The notes under the pieces: generated by a model
Told to the model about the DNA's origin: nothing
Database searches by the model: none
What the model saw: only the letters and a program-made list of their open reading frames with translations
Made by a program: the position numbers and the translations under genes
In this document: one piece after another, positions 1 to 6,372 of the stretch
Layout: each line of letters opens with the position of its first letter
Numbering within the stretch: the first letter of the stretch is position 1
NCBI RefSeq assembly: GCF_004341885.1
Contig: NZ_SLVX01000020.1
Coordinates: 1 to 64,000 of the forward strand
Source: Shinella granuli
GTDB taxonomy: Bacteria; Pseudomonadota; Alphaproteobacteria; Rhizobiales; Rhizobiaceae
Reading direction: 5' to 3'
DNA length: 64,000 nt

Positions 1-85
1 GCTCAATTCTCACCAGTCCCGTCAGGAAACCCTAGAGCGAGTTCGTCGGCCGCCAGAAGCGCCGCCGCTCTCGTTCGATGGCCGG

Positions 86-115
86 GTTATAGGCCTACAC
101 TCCCCACGGCGTCAA
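86..115 (-). promoter_or_regulatory. Strong sigma70-type promoter reading out of the window, possibly for an rRNA operon
   Basis: On the minus strand TTGACG (115-110) and TATAAC (91-86) are separated by 18 bases. An AT-rich stretch lies upstream (about 120-180), as in UP elements of rRNA promoters. The transcript would start near 79 and leave the window at base 1 without any open frame. The near-consensus promoter and non-coding leader resemble rhizobial rRNA operon leaders, but the rRNA itself is outside the window, so that identity is inference. Bases 120-350 show nothing else. Confidence 0.5.
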
Positions 116-354
116 CAGACATTTCCAGGAAAAATCAAAAAACTTATAAGGTGCTGTAATCGTTTATGTTTTTTGAACAATGACACTTACAGAGCCCCCG
201 AAACGGCCTCCCGAGCTGCAAATCGACCGCAGAAATCTTGTCCAAACGATCAAAACGGGGATGCGGCCACCATTTGTCCGGTGACGGCATGAAATCGGCC
301 GGTGCAAAGGTGGAATTTCGGGGAAAGGTGAGAAATTTTGCTTGACGTCCTCCC

Positions 355-390
355 GAAGAAAAAGGGCGCCGGCGGATATCCGCGGCGCCC
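355..390 (-). terminator. Rho-independent terminator of the UPF0114 gene
   Basis: A long GC-rich inverted repeat (364-390, one bulge, centred on GATATC) is followed on the minus strand by a T-rich run. It lies just after the UPF0114 stop codon. Confidence 0.7.
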
Positions 391-418
391 CCTCCCCCCC
401 ACCGGTTCCGGCAAGGCG

Positions 419-919
419 TCAGCTCTTCAGCTTGCCCATGATCTGCTCAAGGAAACCGAGCAGCAAGGCGGAGACGACGAAGGCGAGGTGCATGAGGGTC
501 AGCCACATCAGCTTGGCATCGGTATATTGCTGCGCGTTGAGGAAGACCTGCAGCAGATGGATCGAGGAGATCGCCACGATCGACGAGGCGACCTTGATCT
601 TCAGGCTGCCGGAATCGAGCTTTCCGAGGAAGGATACATCGCTCTCCGCCTCGTCGAAGCGGCTGACGAAATTCTCGTAGCCGGCGATCATGACCATCAG
701 GATGAGGCTGGCGACCAGCGCCGCATCGATCAGGCCGAGCATGGCAAGGATCATCTCTGCATCATCGAAGACGAAGACGTTCATCGCCACCTTGGCGAAT
801 TTGTAGAGGAAGGACACGGCATAGACGGCAAGCGCGGCGACGAGACCGAGATAGAAGACCACCAGGATCCAGCGGCTCGACAGGATGATGCGTTCGACCA
901 GCAGCTCGAGGGATTTCAT
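419..919 (-). CDS. UPF0114 family integral membrane protein (YqhA-like)
   Basis: A 166-residue protein of the UPF0114/YqhA family, whose function is unknown. It has an N-terminal hydrophobic helix (about 17-40), a second pair (about 58-80) and hydrophobic segments near 108-125 and 138-158, giving about four membrane spans, as in the family. The start ATG at 919 has GGAG nine bases upstream. It is a single-gene unit with its own terminator. It stands beside several small stress-type proteins, but unlike them no GGAAC-type promoter is visible in front of it. Family call is confident; role is not known. Confidence 0.85.
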   Translation of the reverse strand: MKSLELLVERIILSSRWILVVFYLGLVAALAVYAVSFLYKFAKVAMNVFVFDDAEMILAMLGLIDAALVASLILMVMIAGYENFVSRFDEAESDVSFLGKLDSGSLKIKVASSIVAISSIHLLQVFLNAQQYTDAKLMWLTLMHLAFVVSALLLGFLEQIMGKLKS

Positions 920-1001
920 CGGTCAGGCTCCAAGGGGATTCGGCAAGATCACCCGTTGTTAACCAATGGCTCGGAGCCCCGCAAGGGTCGTTCACGGCAG
1001 C

Positions 1002-1033
1002 AAAAAGGGCGGCGTCCGCGACGCCGCCCCTTT
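1002..1033 (-). terminator. Rho-independent terminator after the DUF1328 gene
   Basis: An inverted repeat (GGGCGGCGTC / GACGCCGCCC) with a short loop is followed on the minus strand by a T run. It begins 17 bases after the stop codon. Confidence 0.75.
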
Positions 1034-1049
1034 CCGGTATGCTTCATCC

Positions 1050-1214
1050 TCATGCCCTTCGGAACAGGCCCGCGATCAGCGAGAGGACCAGAAGGGCCAG
1101 GAAGACGAAGAACAGAATCTGCGCGATGCCGGCCGACGCACCGGCAATGCCGCCGAAGCCGAGCAGGCCGGCAACAAGGGCGATCACGAGAAAGACCACA
1201 GCATAATAGAGCAT
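1050..1214 (-). CDS. DUF1328 small membrane protein (YtjA-like)
   Basis: A 54-residue, almost wholly hydrophobic protein starting [20 protein letters not shown] and ending in LFRRA, which is the DUF1328/YtjA pattern of two membrane helices with a glycine/alanine hinge. The frame is open further upstream, but the ATG at 1214 is preceded by AAGGAG at proper distance and the family begins here. A GGAAC-N17-GTT promoter lies 31 bases upstream, so it probably belongs to the general stress regulon. DUF1328 proteins are often stress-induced in alphaproteobacteria; their biochemical role is unknown. Confidence 0.85.
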   Translation of the reverse strand: MLYYAVVFLVIALVAGLLGFGGIAGASAGIAQILFFVFLALLVLSLIAGLFRRA

Positions 1215-1244
1215 TTTCGAACTCCTTCTTTGTATCGTTGGAGA

Positions 1245-1269
1245 AACGAGGCGTGCTGGAAAAGGTTCC
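1245..1269 (-). promoter_or_regulatory. EcfG-type general stress promoter (DUF1328 gene)
   Basis: On the minus strand GGAAC (1269-1265), 17 bases, then GTT (1247-1245). This matches the EcfG/RpoE2 consensus GGAAC-N16/17-(C)GTT known from Methylobacterium and Sinorhizobium. Confidence 0.75.
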
Positions 1270-1311
1270 GCGAACCGCGATCGAATAAATGGCTCATGAC
1301 GGTGCCTCATC

Positions 1312-1350
1312 CAAAAACAATGCCGCCGCGGCCTTTCGGCTGCGGCGGCA
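1312..1350 (-). terminator. Rho-independent terminator after csbD-like gene
   Basis: Inverted repeat TGCCGCCGC / GCGGCGGCA (1321-1350) with a GGCC/GGCT extension. It is followed on the minus strand by ATTGTTTTTGG. It sits 32 bases after the CsbD stop. Confidence 0.75.
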
Positions 1351-1381
1351 TGAGCGGTGACCGAAACGGTCAGCGTCCGTT

Positions 1382-1579
1382 CTAGTGACGGCGCGTCCAG
1401 TCGTCGATCTGCCGCTCGGCCTCCTCCTTGGCGAGGCCATAGCGCTGCTGGATCTTGCCCGAAAGCTCGACGCGGCGGCCATTGATGACATCGAGATCGT
1501 CATCGGTAAGCTTGCCCCACTGGGCCTGCGCCTTGCCCTTGTACTCGTTCCACTTGCCTTCGATGATGTCCCAGTTCAT
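1382..1579 (-). CDS. CsbD-like (UPF0337) stress protein
   Basis: A 65-residue hydrophilic protein of the CsbD family: [18 protein letters not shown], then [16 protein letters not shown] and a C-terminal [15 protein letters not shown] helix, the classic family signature. CsbD is a general stress protein of Bacillus; in alphaproteobacteria the family is widely under EcfG control, but its molecular role is unknown. The ATG at 1579 has AAAGGA upstream; longer readings of the same frame lack the family match. A GGAAC-N17-GTT promoter is 47 bases upstream. Confidence 0.9.
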   Translation of the reverse strand: MNWDIIEGKWNEYKGKAQAQWGKLTDDDLDVINGRRVELSGKIQQRYGLAKEEAERQIDDWTRRH

Positions 1580-1626
1580 GTCGTGTCCTTTCTGTTCCGT
1601 TGAACGCATGGCGTTGACGAAGGAGA

Positions 1627-1651
1627 AACCGGCAGGCGCCGGAAAGGTTCC
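1627..1651 (-). promoter_or_regulatory. EcfG-type general stress promoter (csbD-like gene)
   Basis: On the minus strand GGAAC (1651-1647), 17 bases, GTT (1629-1627). It lies in the gap after the stop of the upstream hypothetical gene, so csbD has its own stress promoter. Confidence 0.75.
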
Positions 1652-1658
1652 CGGCACG

Positions 1659-1997
1659 TCAGTGCATCCACGCCGCCGCTTCGGCCGGATAGGCGTTGTC
1701 GGCGACGATGACGTCCTGCGCCGGCGGGCTGGCCTGCCGGACATGGACCTCAAGACCGTTCTGGCGGCTGAGGCGCCAACTGATCTCGACATCCTCCTCG
1801 ACCCAGGCCGGATCGACGGCCGCGCAGCGGCCGTGCACGATGCGCTTTTCCGCCCCTGCCCCGCCAAGCGCGGCCGGCAGGGCGCCGACACAGTCTTCCA
1901 TGGACTCGAACGCCACCTGGGGCGCTTGCAGTTCTTCGCAGGTGAGGCCGCCATGGCTGCAGCCGACCAGAAGCATGATTGCGGCTATGTGTTCCAT
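1659..1997 (-). CDS. Hypothetical small lipoprotein-like protein
   Basis: I do not recognise this 112-residue protein. The N-terminus [13 protein letters not shown] looks like a short lipoprotein signal with a lipobox-like LVGC, so the mature chain may begin at Cys13. Two further cysteines (in CEELQ and EDCVG) could form a disulfide, consistent with an envelope location. The ATG at 1997 is chosen because GGAGAG lies just upstream; an ATG four codons earlier lacks a ribosome site. The gene has its own GGAAC-N17-GTT promoter, which suggests stress induction. The basic n-region expected of a signal peptide is weak, so the lipoprotein call is tentative. Confidence 0.6.
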   Translation of the reverse strand: MEHIAAIMLLVGCSHGGLTCEELQAPQVAFESMEDCVGALPAALGGAGAEKRIVHGRCAAVDPAWVEEDVEISWRLSRQNGLEVHVRQASPPAQDVIVADNAYPAEAAAWMH

Positions 1998-2030
1998 TTC
2001 ACTCTCCATCACCCATCGGATTGACCGGGA

Positions 2031-2055
2031 AACGGAGGGAAGCAACGAAAGTTCC
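2031..2055 (-). promoter_or_regulatory. EcfG-type general stress promoter (hypothetical lipoprotein-like gene)
   Basis: On the minus strand GGAAC (2055-2051), 17 bases, GTT (2033-2031). It is back to back with the plus-strand site at 2090-2114. Confidence 0.75.
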
Positions 2056-2089
2056 GGCACAGCGCGGTGACGGCGCTCTCACATTTTCG

Positions 2090-2114
2090 GGAACAAAATC
2101 CATTGCGGCCCGTT
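2090..2114 (+). promoter_or_regulatory. EcfG-type general stress promoter (DUF3309-lipoprotein pair)
   Basis: GGAAC (2090-2094), 17 bases, GTT (2112-2114), 47 bases before the DUF3309 start codon. Divergent from the site at 2031-2055. Confidence 0.75.
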
Positions 2115-2161
2115 GTCGGCCCATCGCTCGAAAGCGAACCGGACGCGAAAGGAAGCACCCG

Positions 2162-2317
2162 ATGCTCAGCACCATTCTCCTCGTCATTCTCATCCTGCTT
2201 CTGATCGGCGCCCTGCCGAACTGGGGATACAGCCGAAGCTGGGGCTACGGGCCCTCCGGCGGCCTCGGGCTGATCGTGCTCATCCTTCTCATCCTCGTCC
2301 TCATGGGACGTATCTGA
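2162..2317 (+). CDS. DUF3309 small membrane protein
   Basis: A 51-residue protein with two hydrophobic segments around a central PNWGYSRSWGYGPSGG turn, the pattern of the DUF3309 family. The segments read MLSTILLVILILLLIGALP and LGLIVLILLILVLMGRI. The ATG at 2162 is preceded by AAGGAAG; the upstream extension of the frame has no such site. It starts a two-gene unit with the lipoprotein 27 bases downstream, driven by a GGAAC-N17-GTT promoter. Function unknown; the context suggests an envelope stress role. Confidence 0.8.
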   Translation: MLSTILLVILILLLIGALPNWGYSRSWGYGPSGGLGLIVLILLILVLMGRI

Positions 2318-2344
2318 TCCCCAACCAAGCCAGGAGCCGGAACC

Positions 2345-2605
2345 ATGAAGAACATCATCATCGCGCTTGCCGTCGTCGCCTCCACGGTGACACTCACCGC
2401 CTGCACCCAGACTGAACGCGGAACGGCGATCGGGGCGGGCACGGGCGCCGTCATCGGCGGCGTGGTCACGGGACGTGCCGGCGGCGCGCTCGCGGGCGCG
2501 GCCATCGGCGGTGCTGCGGGCTATCTCATCGCCCGCTCCGACCGCAGCGGCTACTGCATCTACCGCGACCGGTATGGCCGCCGCTACGAAGCACGCTGCC
2601 GCTGA
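2345..2605 (+). CDS. Glycine-zipper outer membrane lipoprotein
   Basis: An 86-residue lipoprotein. Residues 1-20 form a signal peptide with lipobox LTAC (Cys20). Residues about 28-64 are a glycine-zipper stretch (GAGTGAVIGGVVTG then GGALAGAAIGGAAG), as in the 17 kDa surface antigen/YmgG type. The C-terminus is Arg- and Tyr-rich (YRDRYGRRYEARC) with two cysteines. The start has CAGGAG upstream. It follows the DUF3309 gene and is probably transcribed from the same stress promoter. Such proteins are thought to insert in or bridge the envelope; the exact role is unknown. Confidence 0.8.
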   Translation: MKNIIIALAVVASTVTLTACTQTERGTAIGAGTGAVIGGVVTGRAGGALAGAAIGGAAGYLIARSDRSGYCIYRDRYGRRYEARCR

Positions 2606-2629
2606 AGCGATCGAAGACCAACAAACGGG

Positions 2630-2654
2630 AAACGGGCCCTCAGGCCCGTTTCTT
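2630..2654 (+). terminator. Rho-independent terminator after lipoprotein gene
   Basis: AAACGGGCC (2630-2638), loop CTCA, GGCCCGTTT (2643-2651), then CTT. It closes the DUF3309-lipoprotein unit; the convergent nepR ends 30 bases further on. Confidence 0.75.
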
Positions 2655-2683
2655 GATGTCTGGAACTGGAAGGAAGAATGTTT

Positions 2684-2905
2684 TCAGGAACCGCTCTTGG
2701 CCCTGCGCTCGGCCTCGTCGAGCTTTTCCAGAAGATCGAGAAGACGGTCGGGCACGGGCTCCGTCTCGATGACGTCGTAGAAGGACTTGAGCTTGCGGCC
2801 GATCGGCCCGTTGGGGTCGAACGCAGCCTTGACGGGGGCATCCCGCCCCGCGCGCTTCTTGTCTTTACCGGGCTCGATCATGGTCTTGTTTCCATCCGAT
2901 GCCAC
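2684..2905 (-). CDS. nepR: NepR anti-sigma factor of the general stress response
   Basis: A 73-residue protein with the NepR signature: after a charged N-terminus comes IGRKLKSFYDVIETEPVPDR followed by LLDLLEKLDEAE, the two helices that grip EcfG or the sigma-like domain of PhyR. NepR holds EcfG inactive; phosphorylated PhyR pulls NepR away. The GTG at 2905 is preferred because AAGGAAG lies about eight bases upstream; an in-frame ATG at 2881 has only a weak site. It is divergent from phyR over 125 bases. No ecfG follows, which is unusual since nepR is commonly next to its sigma gene. Confidence 0.9.
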   Translation of the reverse strand: MASDGNKTMIEPGKDKKRAGRDAPVKAAFDPNGPIGRKLKSFYDVIETEPVPDRLLDLLEKLDEAERRAKSGS

Positions 2906-3030
2906 TCGCTATCTTCCTTTTGCCCAAGATTCCCAATAGCAAGTCAGACTTAGAATGCTACCAATAGGTTTCCGCATGGTGAACTCTAGCGGAAACGGTT
3001 CCGATGCGGAACATATTCAGGGAGAACTAA

Positions 3031-3831
3031 ATGTCACTTTCCACCCGTATCGCACCGCATCTCGCCTATCTGAGGCGGTTTTCCCGTGCCGTGACGGGCT
3101 CCCAGACCTCGGGCGACGCCTATGTCGCGGCCATGCTTGAAGCGCTCGTTGCCGATATCACGCTCTACCCGGAGGGCAGGAGCGACCGGATCGCGCTCTA
3201 CCGGCTCTATTGCACGCTCTTCGAAAATCTCGACGTGACGCTGCCAGACAACACCTCCCCCTTCGGTTGGGAGCGCCAGGCGGCCGCCAACCTTGCCAAC
3301 CTGCCGCCGGCCGAGCGCAAGGCCTTCCTGCTGGTCGCCGTCGAGGGTTTCGACCTTGCCGAAGGCGCCGATATTCTCGACGTGCCGGAAGAACGCTTCG
3401 CCGCCCTGCTCGACGAAGCCTCGCGCGACATCTCGCGGCAGGTGGCGACCGACATCATGATCATCGAGGATGAGCCGCTGATCGCCATGGACATCGAGGA
3501 CATGGTGAAGGGCCTCGGCCACAATGTGACGGGCATCGCGCGCACCCATGCGGAGGCGGTCGAGCTCTACCACCGCACGTCGCCGCGCATGGTGCTGGCC
3601 GACATCCAGCTGGCCGACGGCAGTTCCGGCATCGACGCCGTCAACGACATCCTGAAGAACAGCACGATCCCGGTCATCTTCATCACCGCCTTCCCGGAGC
3701 GGCTGCTGACCGGCGAGAAGCCCGAGCCGGCCTTCCTCGTCACCAAGCCGTTCAATCCGGACATGGTGAAGGCGCTGATCAGCCAGGCGCTGTTCTTCGA
3801 CGAGCAGGCGCGGCTGGCAAAATCGGCCTGA
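3031..3831 (+). CDS. phyR: PhyR response regulator (anti-anti-sigma factor)
   Basis: A 266-residue protein with the PhyR layout: an N-terminal EcfG-mimicking sigma2/sigma4-like region (about 1-135, with LPPAERKAFLLVAVEGFDLAEGADIL as the sigma4-like part) and a C-terminal receiver domain (about 141-260). The receiver has the acidic pair E146/D147, phosphoacceptor D191 (MVLADIQLADG), T219 and K239 (VTKPF). On phosphorylation it sequesters NepR and frees EcfG. The start has GGGAGA upstream. No clear GGAAC-N17-GTT site is seen in front; only a degenerate GGAAAC occurs. The cognate HWE/HisKA_2 kinase is not in the window. Confidence 0.93.
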   Translation: MSLSTRIAPHLAYLRRFSRAVTGSQTSGDAYVAAMLEALVADITLYPEGRSDRIALYRLYCTLFENLDVTLPDNTSPFGWERQAAANLANLPPAERKAFLLVAVEGFDLAEGADILDVPEERFAALLDEASRDISRQVATDIMIIEDEPLIAMDIEDMVKGLGHNVTGIARTHAEAVELYHRTSPRMVLADIQLADGSSGIDAVNDILKNSTIPVIFITAFPERLLTGEKPEPAFLVTKPFNPDMVKALISQALFFDEQARLAKSA

Positions 3832-3891
3832 GCGCCGGGCCGGACCGAAAACGCAACGGCGCGCACGATCAGGCGCCGTTGCCTCCATCTG

Positions 3892-4440
3892 TCAGAAGGT
3901 CGGCGGGGTGCAGGCGCTGATGACCTCGCAGGGCACCGGGCCGACGCAGCGGAAGCGGTGCGGACGGCGGCTTTCGAAATAATAGGCATCCCCCGGGCCG
4001 AGGATCCGCCGCTCGTCGTCGACGGTCACCTCCAGCCGGCCGGAGAGCACGATGCCGCCCTCCTCGCCGTCGTGCACCAGCAGCACCTTGCCGGTATCGG
4101 CGCCCGGCTGGTAGCACTCCTTCAGGATCTGCAGGCTGCGGCCGAAGGTGTTCTCGCCGATCTGGCGGAAGGAAATCGGGCCCTTGCCGATCTCCACAAG
4201 CTCGTCCGCCCGGTAGAAGGCCTTTTTCGGGCGCTCCGGCTCGAAGGCGAAGAATTCCGCAAGGCCGATCGGGATGCCGTCGAGGATGCGCTTCAGCGCG
4301 CCGACCGACGGGTTGGAGGCATTCGATTCGATCAGCGAGATCGTCGAATTGGTGACGCCGGCACGCTTGGCAAGTTCCCGCTGGGAGAGATTGTGGGCCA
4401 TGCGCAGGTGGCGCAGCCTCCCCCCGATATCGACCGACAT
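3892..4440 (-). CDS. XRE-family regulator with C-terminal cupin (PuuR-like)
   Basis: A 182-residue regulator with an N-terminal helix-turn-helix (about 6-60: LRHLRMAHNLSQRELAKRAG, then VTNSTISLIES) and a C-terminal cupin domain (about 105-175: EEGGIVLSGRLEVTVDD, GPGDAYYFESRRPHRFRC). This is the PuuR/cupin-XRE type that senses amines or amino-acid metabolites. The ATG at 4440 is chosen over one two codons upstream because AGGGA is then six bases away rather than adjacent. It is divergent from the omega-amino acid transaminase gene and most likely controls it. The effector is unknown; a polyamine- or beta-alanine-related compound is a guess from context. Confidence 0.85.
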   Translation of the reverse strand: MSVDIGGRLRHLRMAHNLSQRELAKRAGVTNSTISLIESNASNPSVGALKRILDGIPIGLAEFFAFEPERPKKAFYRADELVEIGKGPISFRQIGENTFGRSLQILKECYQPGADTGKVLLVHDGEEGGIVLSGRLEVTVDDERRILGPGDAYYFESRRPHRFRCVGPVPCEVISACTPPTF

Positions 4441-4461
4441 GGCCATTCCCTGTTCTAGATG

Positions 4462-4475
4462 TTCGAAATATCGAA
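4462..4475. promoter_or_regulatory. Candidate operator between XRE-cupin gene and transaminase
   Basis: TTCGA-AATA-TCGAA, an inverted repeat 21 bases before the regulator start, in the 145-base divergent promoter region. Its position suggests an autoregulatory operator; no binding data are implied. Confidence 0.35.
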
Positions 4476-4585
4476 AATCGGCTTTTTCGTATCCTTTATT
4501 TTCAATTAGTTGACGTCAAGAAGAAAAGGACTTGTTCGGCATCGCAAATCATGGCGTCAATCCCGCCAGCCAGAGGAGATTTGCC

Positions 4586-5923
4586 ATGAACGTTCACAAC
4601 AAGCCCAATGCACCGGTGCTCGACAGCTACTGGATGCCCTTTACCGCCAACCGCCAGTTCAAGGCCGCGCCGCGCCTGCTCGCCGCCGCCGAAGGCATGT
4701 ATTACACCAGCGCCGACGGCCGCCAGGTGCTCGACGGCACCGCGGGCCTGTGGTGCGTCAATGCCGGCCACGGCCGCCGGCAGATCGCCGCGGCGGTCGA
4801 GCGCCAGCTCACCGAGATGGATTTCGCGCCCTCCTTCCAGATGGGCCATGCGGTCGCCTTCGATTTCGCCGAACGGCTGGCCGAGATCGCCCCCGGCCCC
4901 GACGGCGCCAAGCTCGATCGCGTCTTCTACACCGGCTCCGGCTCGGAATCGGTCGATACCGCGCTGAAGATCGCCATCGCCTACCAGCGCGCCATCGGCC
5001 AGGGCACGCGCACGCGCCTCATCGGCCGCGAGCGCGGCTATCACGGCGTCGGCTTCGGCGGCATTTCGGTCGGCGGCATTCTCAACAACCGCCGCGTCTT
5101 CCCGCAGCTTCCCGGCTCCGACCACCTTCGGCACACCCATGACCTTGCGAAGAACGCCTATGTGAAGGGCCAGCCGGAGCACGGCGCCGAGCTTGCCGAC
5201 GACCTGGAGCGGCTGGTGGCACTGCACGGCGCGGAAACCATCGCGGCCTGCATCGTCGAGCCGGTCGCCGGCTCCACCGGCGTGCTGATCCCGCCGAAGG
5301 GCTATCTCGAAAAGCTGCGCGCGACCTGCGACAGGCACGGCATCCTCCTGATCTTCGACGAAGTCATCACCGGCTTCGGGCGCCTCGGCGCCGCCTTCGC
5401 CACCGACTATTTCGGCGTGACGCCCGACATCGTGACCACCGCCAAGGGCCTCACCAACGGCGCCATCCCGATGGGGGCGGTCTTCGCCAGCCGCAAGGTG
5501 CACGACGCGCTGATGCACGGGCCGGAAAACGCCATCGAGCTCTTCCACGGCTACACCTATTCCGGCCATCCGGTGGCCTGCGCCGCCGGCATCGCGACGC
5601 TCGACATCTACCGCGACGAAGGCCTCTTCACCCGCGGCGCGGCGCTGCAGGACGACTGGCATGCCGCGATGCATTCGCTGAAGGGCCTGCCGCACATCAT
5701 CGACATCCGCACCATCGGCCTCATCGCCGGCATCGAGCTTGCCCCGCGCGACGGCGCACCGGGCGCGCGGGCCTATGACGTCTTCGTCGATTGCTTTGAG
5801 AAGGGCCTCCTGATCCGCGTTACCGGCGACATCATCGCCTTCTCGCCGCCGCTGATCGCCGAGAAGAAGCATTTCGAGGACATCGTCTCGATCCTCGGCG
5901 ACGCCCTGAAGCGCGCAGCCTGA
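4586..5923 (+). CDS. Class III omega-amino acid--pyruvate aminotransferase
   Basis: A 445-residue PLP enzyme close to beta-alanine (omega-amino acid):pyruvate transaminases, which are usually 440-450 long. The N-terminus has DSYWMPFTANRQFK, which is typical of this subgroup. PLP-site features are GSGSESVDTALK (117-128), YHG (152-154), D258 in IFDEVITGFGR and the Schiff-base lysine K287 in TTAKGLTNGAIPMG. It would move the amino group of beta-alanine or another omega-amino acid to pyruvate in the cytosol. The ATG at 4586 follows AGAGGAG; the upstream 18 codons in frame are not needed. The divergent XRE-cupin gene is the likely regulator. The precise substrate cannot be read from sequence. Confidence 0.88.
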   Translation: MNVHNKPNAPVLDSYWMPFTANRQFKAAPRLLAAAEGMYYTSADGRQVLDGTAGLWCVNAGHGRRQIAAAVERQLTEMDFAPSFQMGHAVAFDFAERLAEIAPGPDGAKLDRVFYTGSGSESVDTALKIAIAYQRAIGQGTRTRLIGRERGYHGVGFGGISVGGILNNRRVFPQLPGSDHLRHTHDLAKNAYVKGQPEHGAELADDLERLVALHGAETIAACIVEPVAGSTGVLIPPKGYLEKLRATCDRHGILLIFDEVITGFGRLGAAFATDYFGVTPDIVTTAKGLTNGAIPMGAVFASRKVHDALMHGPENAIELFHGYTYSGHPVACAAGIATLDIYRDEGLFTRGAALQDDWHAAMHSLKGLPHIIDIRTIGLIAGIELAPRDGAPGARAYDVFVDCFEKGLLIRVTGDIIAFSPPLIAEKKHFEDIVSILGDALKRAA

Positions 5924-5979
5924 TTCCGGCCCCGCCGGAAGCGGCTTGGCACTGCACATCGCGGAAAACGCTGTTATAT

Positions 5980-6005
5980 CTGGGCCCGTATCCATACGGG
6001 CCCAG
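5980..6005. repeat. Perfect 12-bp inverted repeat abutting the modE start
   Basis: CTGGGCCCGTAT, two bases, then its exact complement, ending four bases before the modE ATG. A TTATAT box (5974-5979) abuts the left arm. It could be an operator over the modE promoter and start, or a terminator for the aminotransferase (followed only by TTTC). No Shine-Dalgarno sequence precedes modE apart from this repeat. Confidence 0.5.
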
Positions 6006-6009
6006 TTTC

Positions 6010-6369
6010 ATGTCAGCATCCGCCAAGACCGAACCGAAACTCATCTTCCGCCTCCAGTTCGAGCCGGACGGGCGGATCGGGCGCGGCAAGATCCAGCTTC
6101 TCGCGCATATCCGGGAGACCGGCTCGATCTCGGCCGGCGGACGGGCGATGGACATGTCCTATCGCCGGGCCTGGCTGCTGGTCGACGAGATGAACCGGCT
6201 GTTCCGCACGCCCGTGGTGGAATCGCAGCGCGGCGGAAAACAGGGCGGCGGCGCCGTCGTGACCCCCTTCGGCGAGGCGCTGATCGCGCATTACCACACC
6301 ATGGAGGAGAAGGCGCGCGCGGCGCTGGCCGAGGACATCGGCTGGATCGTCGAAAACCTTGCCGACTGA
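6010..6369 (+). CDS. modE: ModE-type molybdate regulator, DNA-binding domain only
   Basis: A 119-residue winged helix-turn-helix protein of the ModE N-terminal/LysR-like type: GRIGRGKIQLLAHIRETGSI, SAGGRAMDMSYRRAWLLVDEMN, then VTPFGEALI. Full ModE (about 260 residues) carries two Mop domains that bind molybdate; these are absent, so this is the short one-domain form common in alphaproteobacteria. It converges on modC with a three-base gap and probably controls modABC through the Mo-box at 9225-9248. How it senses molybdate without Mop domains is not evident. The start is set by the only suitable ATG, placed directly after a perfect palindrome. Confidence 0.85.
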   Translation: MSASAKTEPKLIFRLQFEPDGRIGRGKIQLLAHIRETGSISAGGRAMDMSYRRAWLLVDEMNRLFRTPVVESQRGGKQGGGAVVTPFGEALIAHYHTMEEKARAALAEDIGWIVENLAD

Positions 6370-6372
6370 CAC

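Noticed and set aside
2991-3017. An EcfG promoter for phyR (GGAAAC then TT)
   Set aside because: The -35 box is degenerate and no GTT falls at 16-18 bases, unlike the four clear sites nearby.
4502-5995. A 497-codon open frame on the minus strand opposite the aminotransferase
   Set aside because: It is a composition-driven shadow: Asp/Gly/Arg/Ala-rich, no family features, and fully antisense to a clear PLP enzyme.
5972-6005. A Mo-box before modE
   Set aside because: Only one TTATAT-like half is present; the palindrome beside it has a different sequence and spacing.
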